The notes: generated from the sequence alone by a model not told the origin. A stretch of 64,000 bases of DNA from Phormidium ambiguum IAM M-71 (GCF_001904725.1 NZ_MRCE01000010.1:124001-188000), one strand, 5' to 3'; positions 1 to 9,461 are shown, numbered from the stretch's first letter. Numbers and translations: made by a program.

Positions 1-290
1 GCTAAGACAACCGGATGATTATGCCCCAAAGCCAGAGTTCCCGCACCTGCTAAACAGTCAAAATACTGTCTTCCATCAGCATCAGTGATGAAAATCCCTT
101 TGGCGGCGCGAATTGCTAAAGGAATTGAGCGCGGATAGCTGCGGGCGTTCGATTCTCTCTGTTTTTGGCGATCGAGATAAGCTTGCGATCGCCTCCCAGG
201 TACAGGTCGTAAACCTGTATCAGAGTAAATGTTAATAGGCCGGATGAACTCCTGCTCCTGCGAGGAGGAGTTGTTGCAGGTTGGATACAC
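1..290 (-). CDS. Class III PLP-dependent aminotransferase, N-terminal part (runs off the left edge)
   Basis: About 96 codons of an open frame enter from the left edge. The peptide contains FDCLAGAGTLALGHNHPVVL, the N-terminal signature of fold-type I class III aminotransferases, closest in my recollection to the diaminobutyrate--2-oxoglutarate transaminase group. The PLP lysine lies outside the window. There is no ATG, and an in-frame stop lies just upstream, so a GTG at 288-290 is the most likely start. It diverges from the kinase gene at 565. The exact substrate cannot be decided from this fragment. Confidence 0.72.
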   Translation of the reverse strand, partial: MYPTCNNSSSQEQEFIRPINIYSDTGLRPVPGRRSQAYLDRQKQRESNARSYPRSIPLAIRAAKGIFITDADGRQYFDCLAGAGTLALGHNHPVVL

Positions 291-564
291 TTGTTGTTTC
301 CTTCAACTTGCTGTCAGTAAGGTTTCTCTAAGTATTTGAGAAATATTCTTAATAAATTGTCTCTACAAGTGCAGTATCTTAAACCTAAATAATAATTAAT
401 GTCAATAAGCTGTCAAAAGAAATCCAAAAAAATTTTCCCTTGGCGAATCTGTCATTGCGCCAAATGAAACAAATACCTCCAGGGGGGAATGTTCAGAAAA
501 ATTCTTCCGTCTTATGGTGAGTAAATTAATACTTGCTAATATTTCTGCTAAATAAGCCAGACTC
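291..564. other. Divergent intergenic region
   Basis: This 274-base gap separates the minus-strand aminotransferase from the plus-strand kinase operon, so it should hold both promoters. It is A+T rich with no coding potential. I see no clear operator, riboswitch or RNA gene. Confidence 0.5.
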
Positions 565-2802
565 ATGGGACGAAAAACATCCCTTTGCTTAACAACTTAT
601 ATAGTTCCCTTAGCTAGCGTTACAGTAGCACTACTATTGACATTTCCGCTGCGATCGCTCTTACAAGCAACAATTTTCCCTTTTTTCTACGCCGCAGTAG
701 CCATTGCCGCTTGGTCAGGTGGTCTAATTGCAGGTTTAGTAACAGTGGGACTCGCCACCATAGTCATCAACTATTTTTTTATTCCCCCACTCAACTCGTT
801 TGTATTATCAGATTTGTCGGGTACAGTCCGGCTGGGGTCATTTGTATTGGTATCCTTACTGATCAATTTCCTCAGCGCGGAGTTGCGGACGGCAAAAGAA
901 AGATTAGAAAAAAATTTCCAAAAAACCAGCCAAAGTGAAGAAAGATTCCGGTTAGCAGTGAGTAACCCTTCGATCGCACTATTTCATCAAAACCTTGACT
1001 TACGCTATCAATGGATTTTTAACCCCCAAGCCTTTAATTTATCAGAAGATATATTAGGGAAAAGCGATGCTGACTTGTTTCCCCCCACAGAAGCAGAAGC
1101 ATTAACATCAAGCAAACAGCAGGTAATTCAATCAGAAAAATCAATTAGACAAGAAATAAGCTTAACCACTAACGGTGGTCAAAAATGGTATGACCTATTA
1201 ATAGAACCGCTAAAGCAAGGAAAGCAAATTATTGGAGTCAGCTGTGCCGCTTTTGATATAACTGAACGCAAGCAAGCAGAAATGGCTTTACAGGAAAGCC
1301 GAGAATTGTTTGAATCTTTTATGCAGTACAGTCCGACCACAGCTTTTATTAAAGATAAATCAGGACGTTATCTCTACGTTAATTCATTTATTGAAAACAC
1401 ATTTAAGCGATCGCGCCACGAATGGCTAGGCAAAACCGACTTTGATTTATTTCCCTCAGAAGCTGCTCAGCAATGGCGAAAAAATGATTTGCTAGTATTA
1501 ATTGAAGGCAAAACCTTACAAGTAGAAGAAATCGTTCCCCTCGAAGATGGAGAACATTACTTTCTCTCCTTCAAATTTCTTTTGCAAAACTCAACTGGAG
1601 AACAGCTAATCGCCGGAATGTCCCTCGATATTTCCGAACAAAAACGAGCCGAAGCTGCTTTGCGAGAAAGTGAAGCTCGTTTTCGTCATCTAGCAGATAC
1701 CGCTCCGGTTTTAATCTGGATGTCAGACACTACTAAACTCTGCAATTATTTTAATAAATCCTGGTTAGACTTTACCGGACGCACAATCGAGCAAGAGTTA
1801 GGCAATGGTTGGTCGGACAGGGTTCATCCCGATGATTTTCAGCGTTGTCTCGATACTTACACTACTTCCTTTGATGCCCGTCAAGAATTCAAAATGGAGT
1901 ACCGTTTACGGCGTTTTGATGGGGAGTATCGCTGGATATTCGATCATGGGATTCCCCGTTATACCCCAGATGGGGACTTTCTCGGCTACATTGGTTCTTG
2001 CATTGATATTCACGATCGCAAACAAGCAGAAGAACAAATTCGCCAATTAAACGAAGAACTCGAATATCGCGTCAAACAACGCACCGAACAATTACAAGCC
2101 ACCAACAAAGAATTAGAAGCTTTTTCTTACTCAGTGTCTCACGACTTACGCGCCCCGCTGCGACATATCAACGGATTTGTTGATTTATTGCAAAAACGAA
2201 TTGGGACTTCTCCCGCCTTAGATAAAACAAGCCATCATTATCTAAAAACCATTTCTGACACCACCAAAGAAGCAGGCAAATTAGTCGATGATTTATTGTC
2301 ATTCTCGCGCATGGGTAGAACAGAGATGCGCTTAACAACGATCGATCTCAATCAGTTGTGGCAAGAAGTATGGCGAGATATGCAGCAAGATATAGAAGGG
2401 AGAAACATTGAATGGCAAATTGATTCATTACCGATCGTTCAAGCTGACCCAACAATGTTGCGATTAGTACTAAGAAACTTAGTCGAAAATGCGGTGAAAT
2501 ATACTCGTCCTCGAACTCAGGCAAACATCCAAATTAATAGCACCAGCACCGAGCATGAGACAATAATTTGTGTTCGAGATAACGGTGTGGGCTTTGATAT
2601 GCAGTATGTTAATAAACTGTTTGGTGTATTTCAACGACTGCATACCAACGAACAATTTGAGGGAACGGGGATCGGGTTGGCGAATGTGCAACGGATTATA
2701 CATCGGCATGGTGGACAAGTTTGGGCGGAAGCAGAACTCGATCGCGGCGCTGCTTTTTACTTCTCCTTACCTAATACACCAAGGGAGGTGAAATGGAATT
2801 AA
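565..2802 (+). CDS. Membrane-anchored multi-PAS sensor histidine kinase
   Basis: 745 residues. Residues ~10-105 form several hydrophobic segments like the DUF4118 membrane domain of KdpD-type sensors. Three PAS domains follow (~125-240, ~245-365, ~370-490), the first two closed by the ITERKQAE/ISEQKRAE linker typical of PAS/PAC. A HisKA domain carries the phospho-acceptor in SVSHDLRAPL (His526), and the HATPase domain shows DNGVGF and GTGIGLANV boxes. The SHDLRAPL form is common in cyanobacterial kinases paired with Rcp1-like receivers, and exactly such a receiver overlaps its 3' end by 10 bases. The signal is unknown; PAS domains suggest an intracellular small ligand, redox or light cue. Confidence 0.9.
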   Translation: MGRKTSLCLTTYIVPLASVTVALLLTFPLRSLLQATIFPFFYAAVAIAAWSGGLIAGLVTVGLATIVINYFFIPPLNSFVLSDLSGTVRLGSFVLVSLLINFLSAELRTAKERLEKNFQKTSQSEERFRLAVSNPSIALFHQNLDLRYQWIFNPQAFNLSEDILGKSDADLFPPTEAEALTSSKQQVIQSEKSIRQEISLTTNGGQKWYDLLIEPLKQGKQIIGVSCAAFDITERKQAEMALQESRELFESFMQYSPTTAFIKDKSGRYLYVNSFIENTFKRSRHEWLGKTDFDLFPSEAAQQWRKNDLLVLIEGKTLQVEEIVPLEDGEHYFLSFKFLLQNSTGEQLIAGMSLDISEQKRAEAALRESEARFRHLADTAPVLIWMSDTTKLCNYFNKSWLDFTGRTIEQELGNGWSDRVHPDDFQRCLDTYTTSFDARQEFKMEYRLRRFDGEYRWIFDHGIPRYTPDGDFLGYIGSCIDIHDRKQAEEQIRQLNEELEYRVKQRTEQLQATNKELEAFSYSVSHDLRAPLRHINGFVDLLQKRIGTSPALDKTSHHYLKTISDTTKEAGKLVDDLLSFSRMGRTEMRLTTIDLNQLWQEVWRDMQQDIEGRNIEWQIDSLPIVQADPTMLRLVLRNLVENAVKYTRPRTQANIQINSTSTEHETIICVRDNGVGFDMQYVNKLFGVFQRLHTNEQFEGTGIGLANVQRIIHRHGGQVWAEAELDRGAAFYFSLPNTPREVKWN

Positions 2803-3266
2803 AGCGGATTTTGTTAGTCGAAGATAGCAGCAGGGATATTGAATTAATTCTCGCTGCTTTGGCAGAAAACTCTTTAGCCAATGAGGTTATCGTCACCAGA
2901 GATGGAGAAGAAGCTCTTGATTACCTGTATCGGCGTGGTATTTATCGATTGCGTCGAGAAGGACATCCCGGTGTAGTATTGTTGGATTTGAAATTACCTA
3001 AAGTTGATGGATTGGAAGTACTGGCGACCTTGAAATCTGACCCAAATCTGAAAGCCATACCTGTAGTAATTTTGACTTCTTCACGGGAAGAAAAGGATTT
3101 AGTTAATAGTTACAATCTCAATACTAATGCCTATGTTGTTAAACCAGTAGATTTTCATGAATTTGTCGAAGCGATTAAAGAACTAGGATTGTTTTGGGCA
3201 GTGGTAAATCAACCCCCTCCTGGTACTCTCCCCCCAGTTCGCCCTCTGACCCAAGATTTAGGATAA
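2793..3266 (+). CDS. Single-domain response regulator, Rcp1-like
   Basis: 157 residues, a stand-alone receiver with no output domain. The acidic pair is in LLVEDSSRD, the phospho-acceptor is Asp65 (LLDLKLP), with Thr95 and Lys117 (VVKPVDF) completing the active site. The YLYRRG insertion after the third helix is typical of Rcp1, the cognate regulator of cyanobacterial phytochrome-type kinases. Its start lies 10 bases inside the upstream kinase gene and is preceded by a strong GGAGGTG site, so the two are probably translationally coupled partners. It likely acts by phosphotransfer to other proteins rather than by binding DNA. Confidence 0.9.
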   Translation: MELKRILLVEDSSRDIELILAALAENSLANEVIVTRDGEEALDYLYRRGIYRLRREGHPGVVLLDLKLPKVDGLEVLATLKSDPNLKAIPVVILTSSREEKDLVNSYNLNTNAYVVKPVDFHEFVEAIKELGLFWAVVNQPPPGTLPPVRPLTQDLG

Positions 3267-5462
3267 ATGTTTATGCTCCGTTTTTTACTGCTGGAAGATA
3301 GTACGCTCGATGCTGATTTAATCCACGCTGTACTGCTGGAGGGAGAGTTGGAATATGAGCTAGTCCGGGTGCAAACTAAAGATGATTTTGTCAGCGCGAT
3401 CGCAGACCATTGTTTTGATTTAATTTTGGCAGATTACTCGCTTCCTGCGTTTGATGGCTTTTCCGCCCTGAAACTTGCCCGTCTTCAGTGTCCTGATATA
3501 CCCTTCATTTTTGTTTCTGGGACACTGGGCGAAGAAGTAGCAGTGGAAATGCTCAAAAGTGGAGCAACTGATTATGTGATTAAACAACGACTAGAACGGT
3601 TAGTACCTTCTGTACAACGTGCCCTTAAAGAAGCGGAGGAACGAAATGCCCGTAAACTAGCCGAAGCGCGATTGGTTAATTACATTAACCACTTACAAAT
3701 GCTTGCAGAAACTTCTCGATACTTTGCTGAAACAATTCTCGATTTACCGACTTTGTTAAATATAGTTTGTCGCAAAATTGGAGAACTGATTGGAGAAGTT
3801 TGCTTTTTACAATTAATTTCCGATGATGGACAATGGCTGCAAATCCAAGCAATTTATCATTCTAATTCTGAGTTGTTGAATTCGTTGCAAGAACTTGCTA
3901 GTACTTGTCTAATACGGGTGAATGAAGGTATTTCGGCTCAAGTTGTGCAAACTAAGCAGTCATTATTTTTGCCTCATCCTACAATAGCAGAACTGCGGAA
4001 TTTAGCAATAAATGAAGATTTTCCTTATTTGGAAAAATTTAATATTAATAGCTTGATGATCGTGCCACTTTATGTACGAGAAAGAAGTATTGGTAGTCTT
4101 TGTTTGATTCGAGAAACACCAGATAAAGCTTACACTATTGATGAACAAATATTTCTGCAAGATTTAGCCGATCGCGCTGCATTGGCGATCGATAATGCCC
4201 GACTTTATCAAAAATCTCAAGAAGCCAACAAAACCAAAGATGAATTTCTGGCAATGTTGTCTCACGAATTGCGATCGCCACTTAATGCTATTATCGGTTG
4301 GTTAAGTTTGCTTCGGAGTCGCAAGTTCGATGCCGCCACTACCACGCGGGCTCTAGAAACTGTGGAACGTAACGCCAGAACTCAAGCTAGATTAATTGAA
4401 GATTTGCTCGATGTCTCCCGGATTTTGCAAGGAAAACTGCGTTTAACTCTCCGTCCAGTAACACTATTACCCATCATAGAAACTGCGGTGGAAACCGTCC
4501 GCCCCACAGCAGAAGCCAAAAATATTCACTTACAATTGATCCACGAGCCTGAAATTGGCAAAGTTTTGGGTGATTCAGAACGCTTGCAACAAGTAGTTGG
4601 CAATCTACTTAATAATGCGGTTAAGTTCACTCCCAATGGTGGACGAGTTCAAGTGGAATTATCACTACAAGTTAACCATAATTCGATCGCACAAACCTCT
4701 TCCTTTGTAGAAGAACAATTTGTGCAAATTATTGTCCGTGATTCTGGACAGGGGATTAAACCGGAATTTCTACCTTATGTGTTCGATCGATTTCGTCAAG
4801 CAGATAGTTCGATCACGCGAACTCATGGTGGTTTAGGTTTGGGTTTAGCGATCGTCCGGCACTTAGTTGAATTACATAATGGTAGTGTTGCGGCTGATAG
4901 TGCAGGTGAAGGTAAAGGTGCAACTTTCATTATCAAACTACCACTATTAACACCAAAACCGGAGATTAAACCAACTCAAATTAATCCTCGTGAGGTTGCT
5001 AATCTCGATCCCTTCAACTACTCAACTTCACTTAATCAACTGCGGATTTTGATTGTTGATGATGATGCCGATGCTCGCTTGTTATTACTCTCGATTTTAG
5101 AGGAATGTGGAGCCAAAGTTGTAGCGGCGGCATCAGCTAGCGAAGGACTTTCCCATTTAATTAATTCAGATAGTTTTGATTTGTTGATTAGTGATATTGG
5201 AATGCCTGGTGAAGATGGCTATACTCTTTTACGACGGGTGCGTTCTCTAAAACCCCAACAAGGTGGTCAAATTTTAGCGATCGCACTAACAGCTTATGCT
5301 AGAGAAGAAGACCGCCAAGCTGCTTTTTCGGCAGGTTTTCAGTCACATTTAGCTAAGCCGATCGATCCAACACAATTAATTTCGCTGATTGTAGATTTAG
5401 TTCATCAAACTTCCAATGATATCGCAGAAGACAGAAGACAGAAGGCAGAAGGTAGAAGGTAG
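3267..5462 (+). CDS. Hybrid histidine kinase: receiver-GAF-HisKA-HATPase-receiver
   Basis: 731 residues starting on the base after the previous stop codon; a second ATG at 3273 is an equally possible start. Order: receiver with Asp56 (LILADYSLP), GAF ~150-310, HisKA with His333 (LSHELRSPLNAI), HATPase with GLGLGLAIV, and a second receiver with Asp643 (LLISDIGMP). It completes a three-gene phosphorelay operon. The last ten or so residues (EDRRQKAEGRR) do not belong to the receiver: they are encoded by a GAAGRCAGAAG-type short repeat that continues past the stop. The natural C-terminus has therefore probably been replaced or extended by repeat DNA. Confidence 0.9.
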   Translation: MFMLRFLLLEDSTLDADLIHAVLLEGELEYELVRVQTKDDFVSAIADHCFDLILADYSLPAFDGFSALKLARLQCPDIPFIFVSGTLGEEVAVEMLKSGATDYVIKQRLERLVPSVQRALKEAEERNARKLAEARLVNYINHLQMLAETSRYFAETILDLPTLLNIVCRKIGELIGEVCFLQLISDDGQWLQIQAIYHSNSELLNSLQELASTCLIRVNEGISAQVVQTKQSLFLPHPTIAELRNLAINEDFPYLEKFNINSLMIVPLYVRERSIGSLCLIRETPDKAYTIDEQIFLQDLADRAALAIDNARLYQKSQEANKTKDEFLAMLSHELRSPLNAIIGWLSLLRSRKFDAATTTRALETVERNARTQARLIEDLLDVSRILQGKLRLTLRPVTLLPIIETAVETVRPTAEAKNIHLQLIHEPEIGKVLGDSERLQQVVGNLLNNAVKFTPNGGRVQVELSLQVNHNSIAQTSSFVEEQFVQIIVRDSGQGIKPEFLPYVFDRFRQADSSITRTHGGLGLGLAIVRHLVELHNGSVAADSAGEGKGATFIIKLPLLTPKPEIKPTQINPREVANLDPFNYSTSLNQLRILIVDDDADARLLLLSILEECGAKVVAAASASEGLSHLINSDSFDLLISDIGMPGEDGYTLLRRVRSLKPQQGGQILAIALTAYAREEDRQAAFSAGFQSHLAKPIDPTQLISLIVDLVHQTSNDIAEDRRQKAEGRR

Positions 5463-5601
5463 AGATGCAGAGGGGCAGGGGTGCAGGGGTGCAGGGGGCA
5501 AAGGTACAGAAAGTCAAACTTCCCCTTTTCCCTTTTTCCTCTTTTCCCCTTTTCCCTTTTTCCCCTTTCCCCTTTTCCCCTTTCCCCCTTTTCCCTTTTT
5601 C
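5427..5601. repeat. Low-complexity repeat tract (GAAGRCAG, GCAGGGGT and CCCCTTTTCC arrays)
   Basis: Three short-period tracts lie end to end. The first is a GAAGACA/GAAGGCA run inside the kinase 3' end, the second a GGGGTGCA run at ~5465-5500, and the third a long polypyrimidine tract of CCCCTTTTCC units at ~5520-5600. The tract separates the convergent kinase and oxoprolinase genes, ending three bases before the oxoprolinase stop codon. Confidence 0.85.
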
Positions 5602-5603
5602 CG

Positions 5604-8600
5604 TTAACCAAATCCCCCTCCTCCAGGGGTTTCAATCACAAAAATATCACCAGGTTGCATTTGTACTTCGGCTTTACTTTCTAAAAGTTCGATGTTACCT
5701 TGATGGCGATCGACATAATTGCGACCGACAGCACCAGATTCACCACCATTTAATCCAAATGGCGGAATGATTCGATGTCCTGATAAAATTGCCGCAGTCA
5801 TTGTTTCTCGGAAACGAATGCGCCGAATCACGCCATTTCCGCCATGATATTTTCCTTTTCCGCCACTATTCGGACGAATTGCAAATTCTTCGACTAAAAC
5901 GGGAAAACGCCATTCTAAAACTTCTGGATCGGTGAGGCGCGAGTTAGTCATGTGCGTTTGGACGGCATCAGTGCCATCAAAGTCCCTTCCGGCACCAGAA
6001 CCGCCGCAAATAGTTTCATAATATTGATATTTTTGGTTGCCAAAAGTAAAGTTATTCATTGTTCCTTGAGAAGCTGCCATTATACCGAGAGCACCATAGA
6101 GGGAATTTGCGATCGCTTGGGAAGTTTCCACATTACCTGCAACAACAGCAGCTGGATAAACCGGATTCAACATACAACCTTGAGGAACTACAATTTCTAA
6201 AGGTTTTAGACATCCAGCATTTAAGGGAATATCATCTTCTACTAAGGTGCGGAAAACATAAAGAACCGCAGCTTTACAAATTGCTAATGGTGCATTTAAA
6301 TTCGTTAATTGTTGCGGCGAAGTTCCAGTAAAATCAATTTTGGCTGAGCGGTTTTGGCGATTGATCGACACTTTAACCACAATCTCGCAACCATCATCCA
6401 TTTGATACTGGAAACTGCCATCTTTTAACACATCAATTACTTGCCTGACTGATTCTTCAGCATTATCTTGAACGTGCTGCATATAAGCTTGCACAGTTTC
6501 TAAACCATAATGATTTACCATGCGTAGCAGTTCTTGAACTCCACGTTCATTAGCCGCAATTTGTGCTTGCAAATCAGCAATATTTTGTTTGACATTCCGA
6601 ACTGGATAAGTCCCAGATGTCAGCAGTTCTATTAACTCTGTTTCCCGAAAATCTCCCCCATCAACTAATAGGAAGTTATCAATCAATACCCCTTCTTCTT
6701 CAACAGATGTACTGTGCGGCGGCATAGAACCTGGAGTAATCCCACCAATGTCGGCGTGATGTCCGCGAGATGCGACGTAGAAGAGAGGGCTGGGGACTGG
6801 GGACTGGGGACTGGGGACTGGGGGACAAGGGGAATTTTGATTTTCTGCACCTCTGCCCCCCTGCCCCCCTGCGTTCCAAAATACGGGAGTAATTGCTGTT
6901 ATGTCTGGTAGGTGAGTGCCGCCATTGTAGGGGTTGTTGGAAATATAAACGTCGCCAGGTTTTAGGGTGTCGCCTTTGGATTCGATGAGGCTGCGAACGC
7001 TTTCACTCATAGAACCTAAGTGTACGGGAATGTGGGGGGCGTTGGCGACTAATTGACCGAAGCGATCGAAAATTGCACAAGAAAAATCTAACCTTTCTTT
7101 GATATTCACCGAGTAACTGGTGTTTTGCAAAGTTATCCCCATTTCTTCAGCAATAGCTCTAAATAAGTTGTTGAATATTTCTAGAAGAATGGGATCGGGG
7201 ACTGGGGACTGGGGACTGGGGACTGGGGACTGAGAAAAAAGTATTGAATTTCTTCCCCCCTGCTCCTCTGCCCCCCTGCTCCCCTGCTCTCTCAAGATCA
7301 GGTAATTTTTTGCAGTTAATTCAGCGTTCCATCCCGGTTCAATTACGTTGGTTCCTGTTGGTTCAATTATTAAAGCCGCGCCGGAAATGCGATCGCCTGC
7401 TCTCAAATCTTCGCGTCGGTAAACTGGTGTTTTATGCCAGTTACCTTTGGTGTAAATTTCTACTGTTGCCACAGGTTCTAATGGTGTATTTCTTCCTAAT
7501 GAAAATGTGGGTTCTTGATGATTTGTGGTTTGTCCGATCGCTTCCACAGAAACCGCTTCGACAATCAGATTTTTTTCCGGCATAATGAAGCCATATCGCT
7601 GTTGATATTCTTGTTCAAACTGTTGGCGCATGACTTCAACATCAGCAAAATCTACAACGATCGCTGAATCTGTACCTTCGTAACGAAGATGGGTTTTATA
7701 CAAAACCTGAATGGCAGAATTTTCGACTCCTTGGGCAACAATTTCCGATTCACTTTCTTTCGCCAAATGGTCTAAAACTTGCTTTAATTGAGGGATTGCA
7801 TTTTCGTTTAATTGTACTTCTACTGCCTTTTCTTTGAGCGATCGCAAATCCGCTAAACCAATTCCATAAGCTGATAAAACTCCGGCATAAGGATGAAGAA
7901 AAATTTGTTTCATTCCTAATGCTTCGGCTATTAAACAAGCGTGTTGTCCTCCCGCACCACCAAAGCAACAAAGCGTGTATTCTGTGACATCGTAGCCACG
8001 TTGCACGGAAATTTTTTTAATTGCTGTGGCCATTTTATCAATTGCGATCGCTAAAAATCCCGCTGCCACTTGTTCAGATGTGCTGGAACTTCCCGTTTTT
8101 TCGTTAATTTCTGTTGCTAATTCGGAAAATTTTTGCCGCACAATCTCTTTATCTAAAGGCAAATTTCCTTCTATGCCAAATACATCTGGGAAAAACTCCG
8201 CTTGCAGCTTACCTACCATCACATTACAATCAGTCACCGTTAATGGGCCTCCCCGACGATAGCAAGCAGGGCCAGGATAAGCCCCCGCAGATTCCGGGCC
8301 GACACGATAACGAAAACCATCAAATGCTAAAATCGAGCCGCCACCAGCTGCAACTGTATGAATAGACATCATTGGCGCACGCAGTCGGACTCCTGCAACT
8401 TCGGTTTGATATGTGCGTTCGTATTCGCCTTTAAAGTGGGAAACATCAGTAGAAGTGCCTCCCATATCAAAGCCGATGATTTTATCAAATCCAGCCATTG
8501 TACTAGTTTTGACTGCACCAACAATACCACCAGCAGGCCCCGAAAGAATGCTATCTTTCCCTTGAAAAAAACGCGCATCAGTAAGTCCGCCATTGGACTG

Positions 8601-9461
8601 CATGAACATTAGTTTGGGTGCTGGGGACTGGGGACTGGGTGCTGGGGACTGGGGACTGGGGACTGGGGACTGGGGACTGGGAAAAAAGTATTGAATTTCT
8701 TCCCCCCTGCCCCCCTGCTCCCCTGCCCCCCTGCTCCCCTGCCCCCTGCCTTCCAACTCGGCGGCGACGCGATCGACATATCTGCGTAAAATGGGGGAAA
8801 GGTAAGCATCAACAACTGTGGTATCGCCTCGACTCACTAATTTCATTAATGGGCTGACTTGGTGGGAAACTGATATTTGAGTGAAGCCAATTTCTTGGGC
8901 TAAAGTAGCAATTTGTTGTTCGTGTTGAGGGTAACGGTAGCCGTGTAAAAATGCGATCGCACAAGATCTAATTCCATCGTTGTATGCTGTTTTTAGCGAT
9001 CGAATTAATTCTTCATTTATTTGAACTGGTAATAATTCTTCTCCTCTAGCAGTGTAGCGTTCTTCTACTTCAATCACTCGCTCATAAAGCATTTCTGGTA
9101 AAACAATATTAAGAGCAAAAATTTGCGGACGGTTTTGATATCCGATTCGCAAAGCGTCGCGGAAACCTTTAGTAATTAACAGAATTGTGCGATCGCCTTT
9201 TCTCTCTAATAAGGCATTTGTAGCTACAGTCGTTCCCATTTTCACCATCGCAATTTCGGCAGCAGGAATAGGTTGATTGTTGCTAATTCCTAAAATTTCT
9301 CGAATGCCTTGAATTGCTGCATCGGTGTAGCGTTCTGGATTTTCCGAAAGTAATTTATGAACAGTAATTTCACCTTTTGGACTCAAAGCTACTACATCGG
9401 TGAAAGTGCCACCGCGATCGATCCAAAACTGCCAACCATTGGTAAAATTTTTGTCTGACAT
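5604..9461 (-). CDS. 5-oxoprolinase / hydantoinase, HyuA-HyuB fusion
   Basis: ATP-dependent hydrolase family that opens 5-oxoproline (pyroglutamate) to glutamate, part of glutathione turnover; hydantoins are an alternative substrate class. 1285 residues from the ATG at 9459-9461; an ATG ten codons earlier adds MHLINYGNNT and is less likely because the family starts near FWIDRGGTFTDVVA. The HyuA half has the actin-like phosphate loop DRGGTFTD and GFDMGGTSTDVS; the HyuB half starts near LLEIFNNLFRAIAEEMG and ends with the typical TPGGGGFG. Three repeat-derived inserts, together about 110 residues, sit near residues 236-282, 722-756 and 861-891. Each keeps the frame, and without them the length is close to that of bacterial relatives. 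Confidence 0.9.
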   Translation of the reverse strand: MSDKNFTNGWQFWIDRGGTFTDVVALSPKGEITVHKLLSENPERYTDAAIQGIREILGISNNQPIPAAEIAMVKMGTTVATNALLERKGDRTILLITKGFRDALRIGYQNRPQIFALNIVLPEMLYERVIEVEERYTARGEELLPVQINEELIRSLKTAYNDGIRSCAIAFLHGYRYPQHEQQIATLAQEIGFTQISVSHQVSPLMKLVSRGDTTVVDAYLSPILRRYVDRVAAELEGRGQGSRGAGEQGGRGEEIQYFFPSPQSPVPSPQSPAPSPQSPAPKLMFMQSNGGLTDARFFQGKDSILSGPAGGIVGAVKTSTMAGFDKIIGFDMGGTSTDVSHFKGEYERTYQTEVAGVRLRAPMMSIHTVAAGGGSILAFDGFRYRVGPESAGAYPGPACYRRGGPLTVTDCNVMVGKLQAEFFPDVFGIEGNLPLDKEIVRQKFSELATEINEKTGSSSTSEQVAAGFLAIAIDKMATAIKKISVQRGYDVTEYTLCCFGGAGGQHACLIAEALGMKQIFLHPYAGVLSAYGIGLADLRSLKEKAVEVQLNENAIPQLKQVLDHLAKESESEIVAQGVENSAIQVLYKTHLRYEGTDSAIVVDFADVEVMRQQFEQEYQQRYGFIMPEKNLIVEAVSVEAIGQTTNHQEPTFSLGRNTPLEPVATVEIYTKGNWHKTPVYRREDLRAGDRISGAALIIEPTGTNVIEPGWNAELTAKNYLILREQGSRGAEEQGGRNSILFSQSPVPSPQSPVPDPILLEIFNNLFRAIAEEMGITLQNTSYSVNIKERLDFSCAIFDRFGQLVANAPHIPVHLGSMSESVRSLIESKGDTLKPGDVYISNNPYNGGTHLPDITAITPVFWNAGGQGGRGAENQNSPCPPVPSPQSPVPSPLFYVASRGHHADIGGITPGSMPPHSTSVEEEGVLIDNFLLVDGGDFRETELIELLTSGTYPVRNVKQNIADLQAQIAANERGVQELLRMVNHYGLETVQAYMQHVQDNAEESVRQVIDVLKDGSFQYQMDDGCEIVVKVSINRQNRSAKIDFTGTSPQQLTNLNAPLAICKAAVLYVFRTLVEDDIPLNAGCLKPLEIVVPQGCMLNPVYPAAVVAGNVETSQAIANSLYGALGIMAASQGTMNNFTFGNQKYQYYETICGGSGAGRDFDGTDAVQTHMTNSRLTDPEVLEWRFPVLVEEFAIRPNSGGKGKYHGGNGVIRRIRFRETMTAAILSGHRIIPPFGLNGGESGAVGRNYVDRHQGNIELLESKAEVQMQPGDIFVIETPGGGGFG
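6787..6877. repeat. Composite short-tandem-repeat insert in the HyuB half
   Basis: Four GGGGACT units, then GGGGGACAAGGGGAATTTTG, then CCCCCCTGC units. It lies in frame within the oxoprolinase gene between FWNA and FYVASRGHHAD and encodes a Gly/Pro/Ser-rich stretch with PSPQSPV. The same GGGGACAAGGGGAATTTT core recurs between genes at 28217. Confidence 0.85.
7194..7296. repeat. Composite short-tandem-repeat insert at the HyuA/HyuB junction
   Basis: Five GGGGACT units, the spacer AAAAAAGTATTGAATTTCTT, then CCCCTGCTC-type units. It is in frame and lies at the linker between the two enzyme halves. The spacer is identical to that of the insert at 8617. Confidence 0.85.
8617..8752. repeat. Composite short-tandem-repeat insert in the HyuA half
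   Basis: Seven GGGGACT units plus a variant unit, the same AAAAAAGTATTGAATTTCTT spacer, then alternating CCCCTGCTC/CCCCCCTGC units. On the coding strand the 7-base unit reads as the heptapeptide PSPQSPV or PSPQSPA. It is in frame, placed before the MFMQSNGGL strand. Confidence 0.85.

Noticed and set aside
8617-8752. Repeat array as a CRISPR
   Set aside because: Units are 7-9 bases, directly adjacent without spacers, and lie within a coding frame.
8609-8857. Open frames on both strands over the GGGGACT/CCCCTGCTC insert
   Set aside because: They are produced by the lack of stop codons in the repeat; the oxoprolinase frame explains the region.
5604-9461. HyuA/HyuB fusion as an assembly artefact joining two genes
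   Set aside because: Single-chain oxoprolinases of about 1200-1300 residues are a well-known form, and the frame is intact across the junction.
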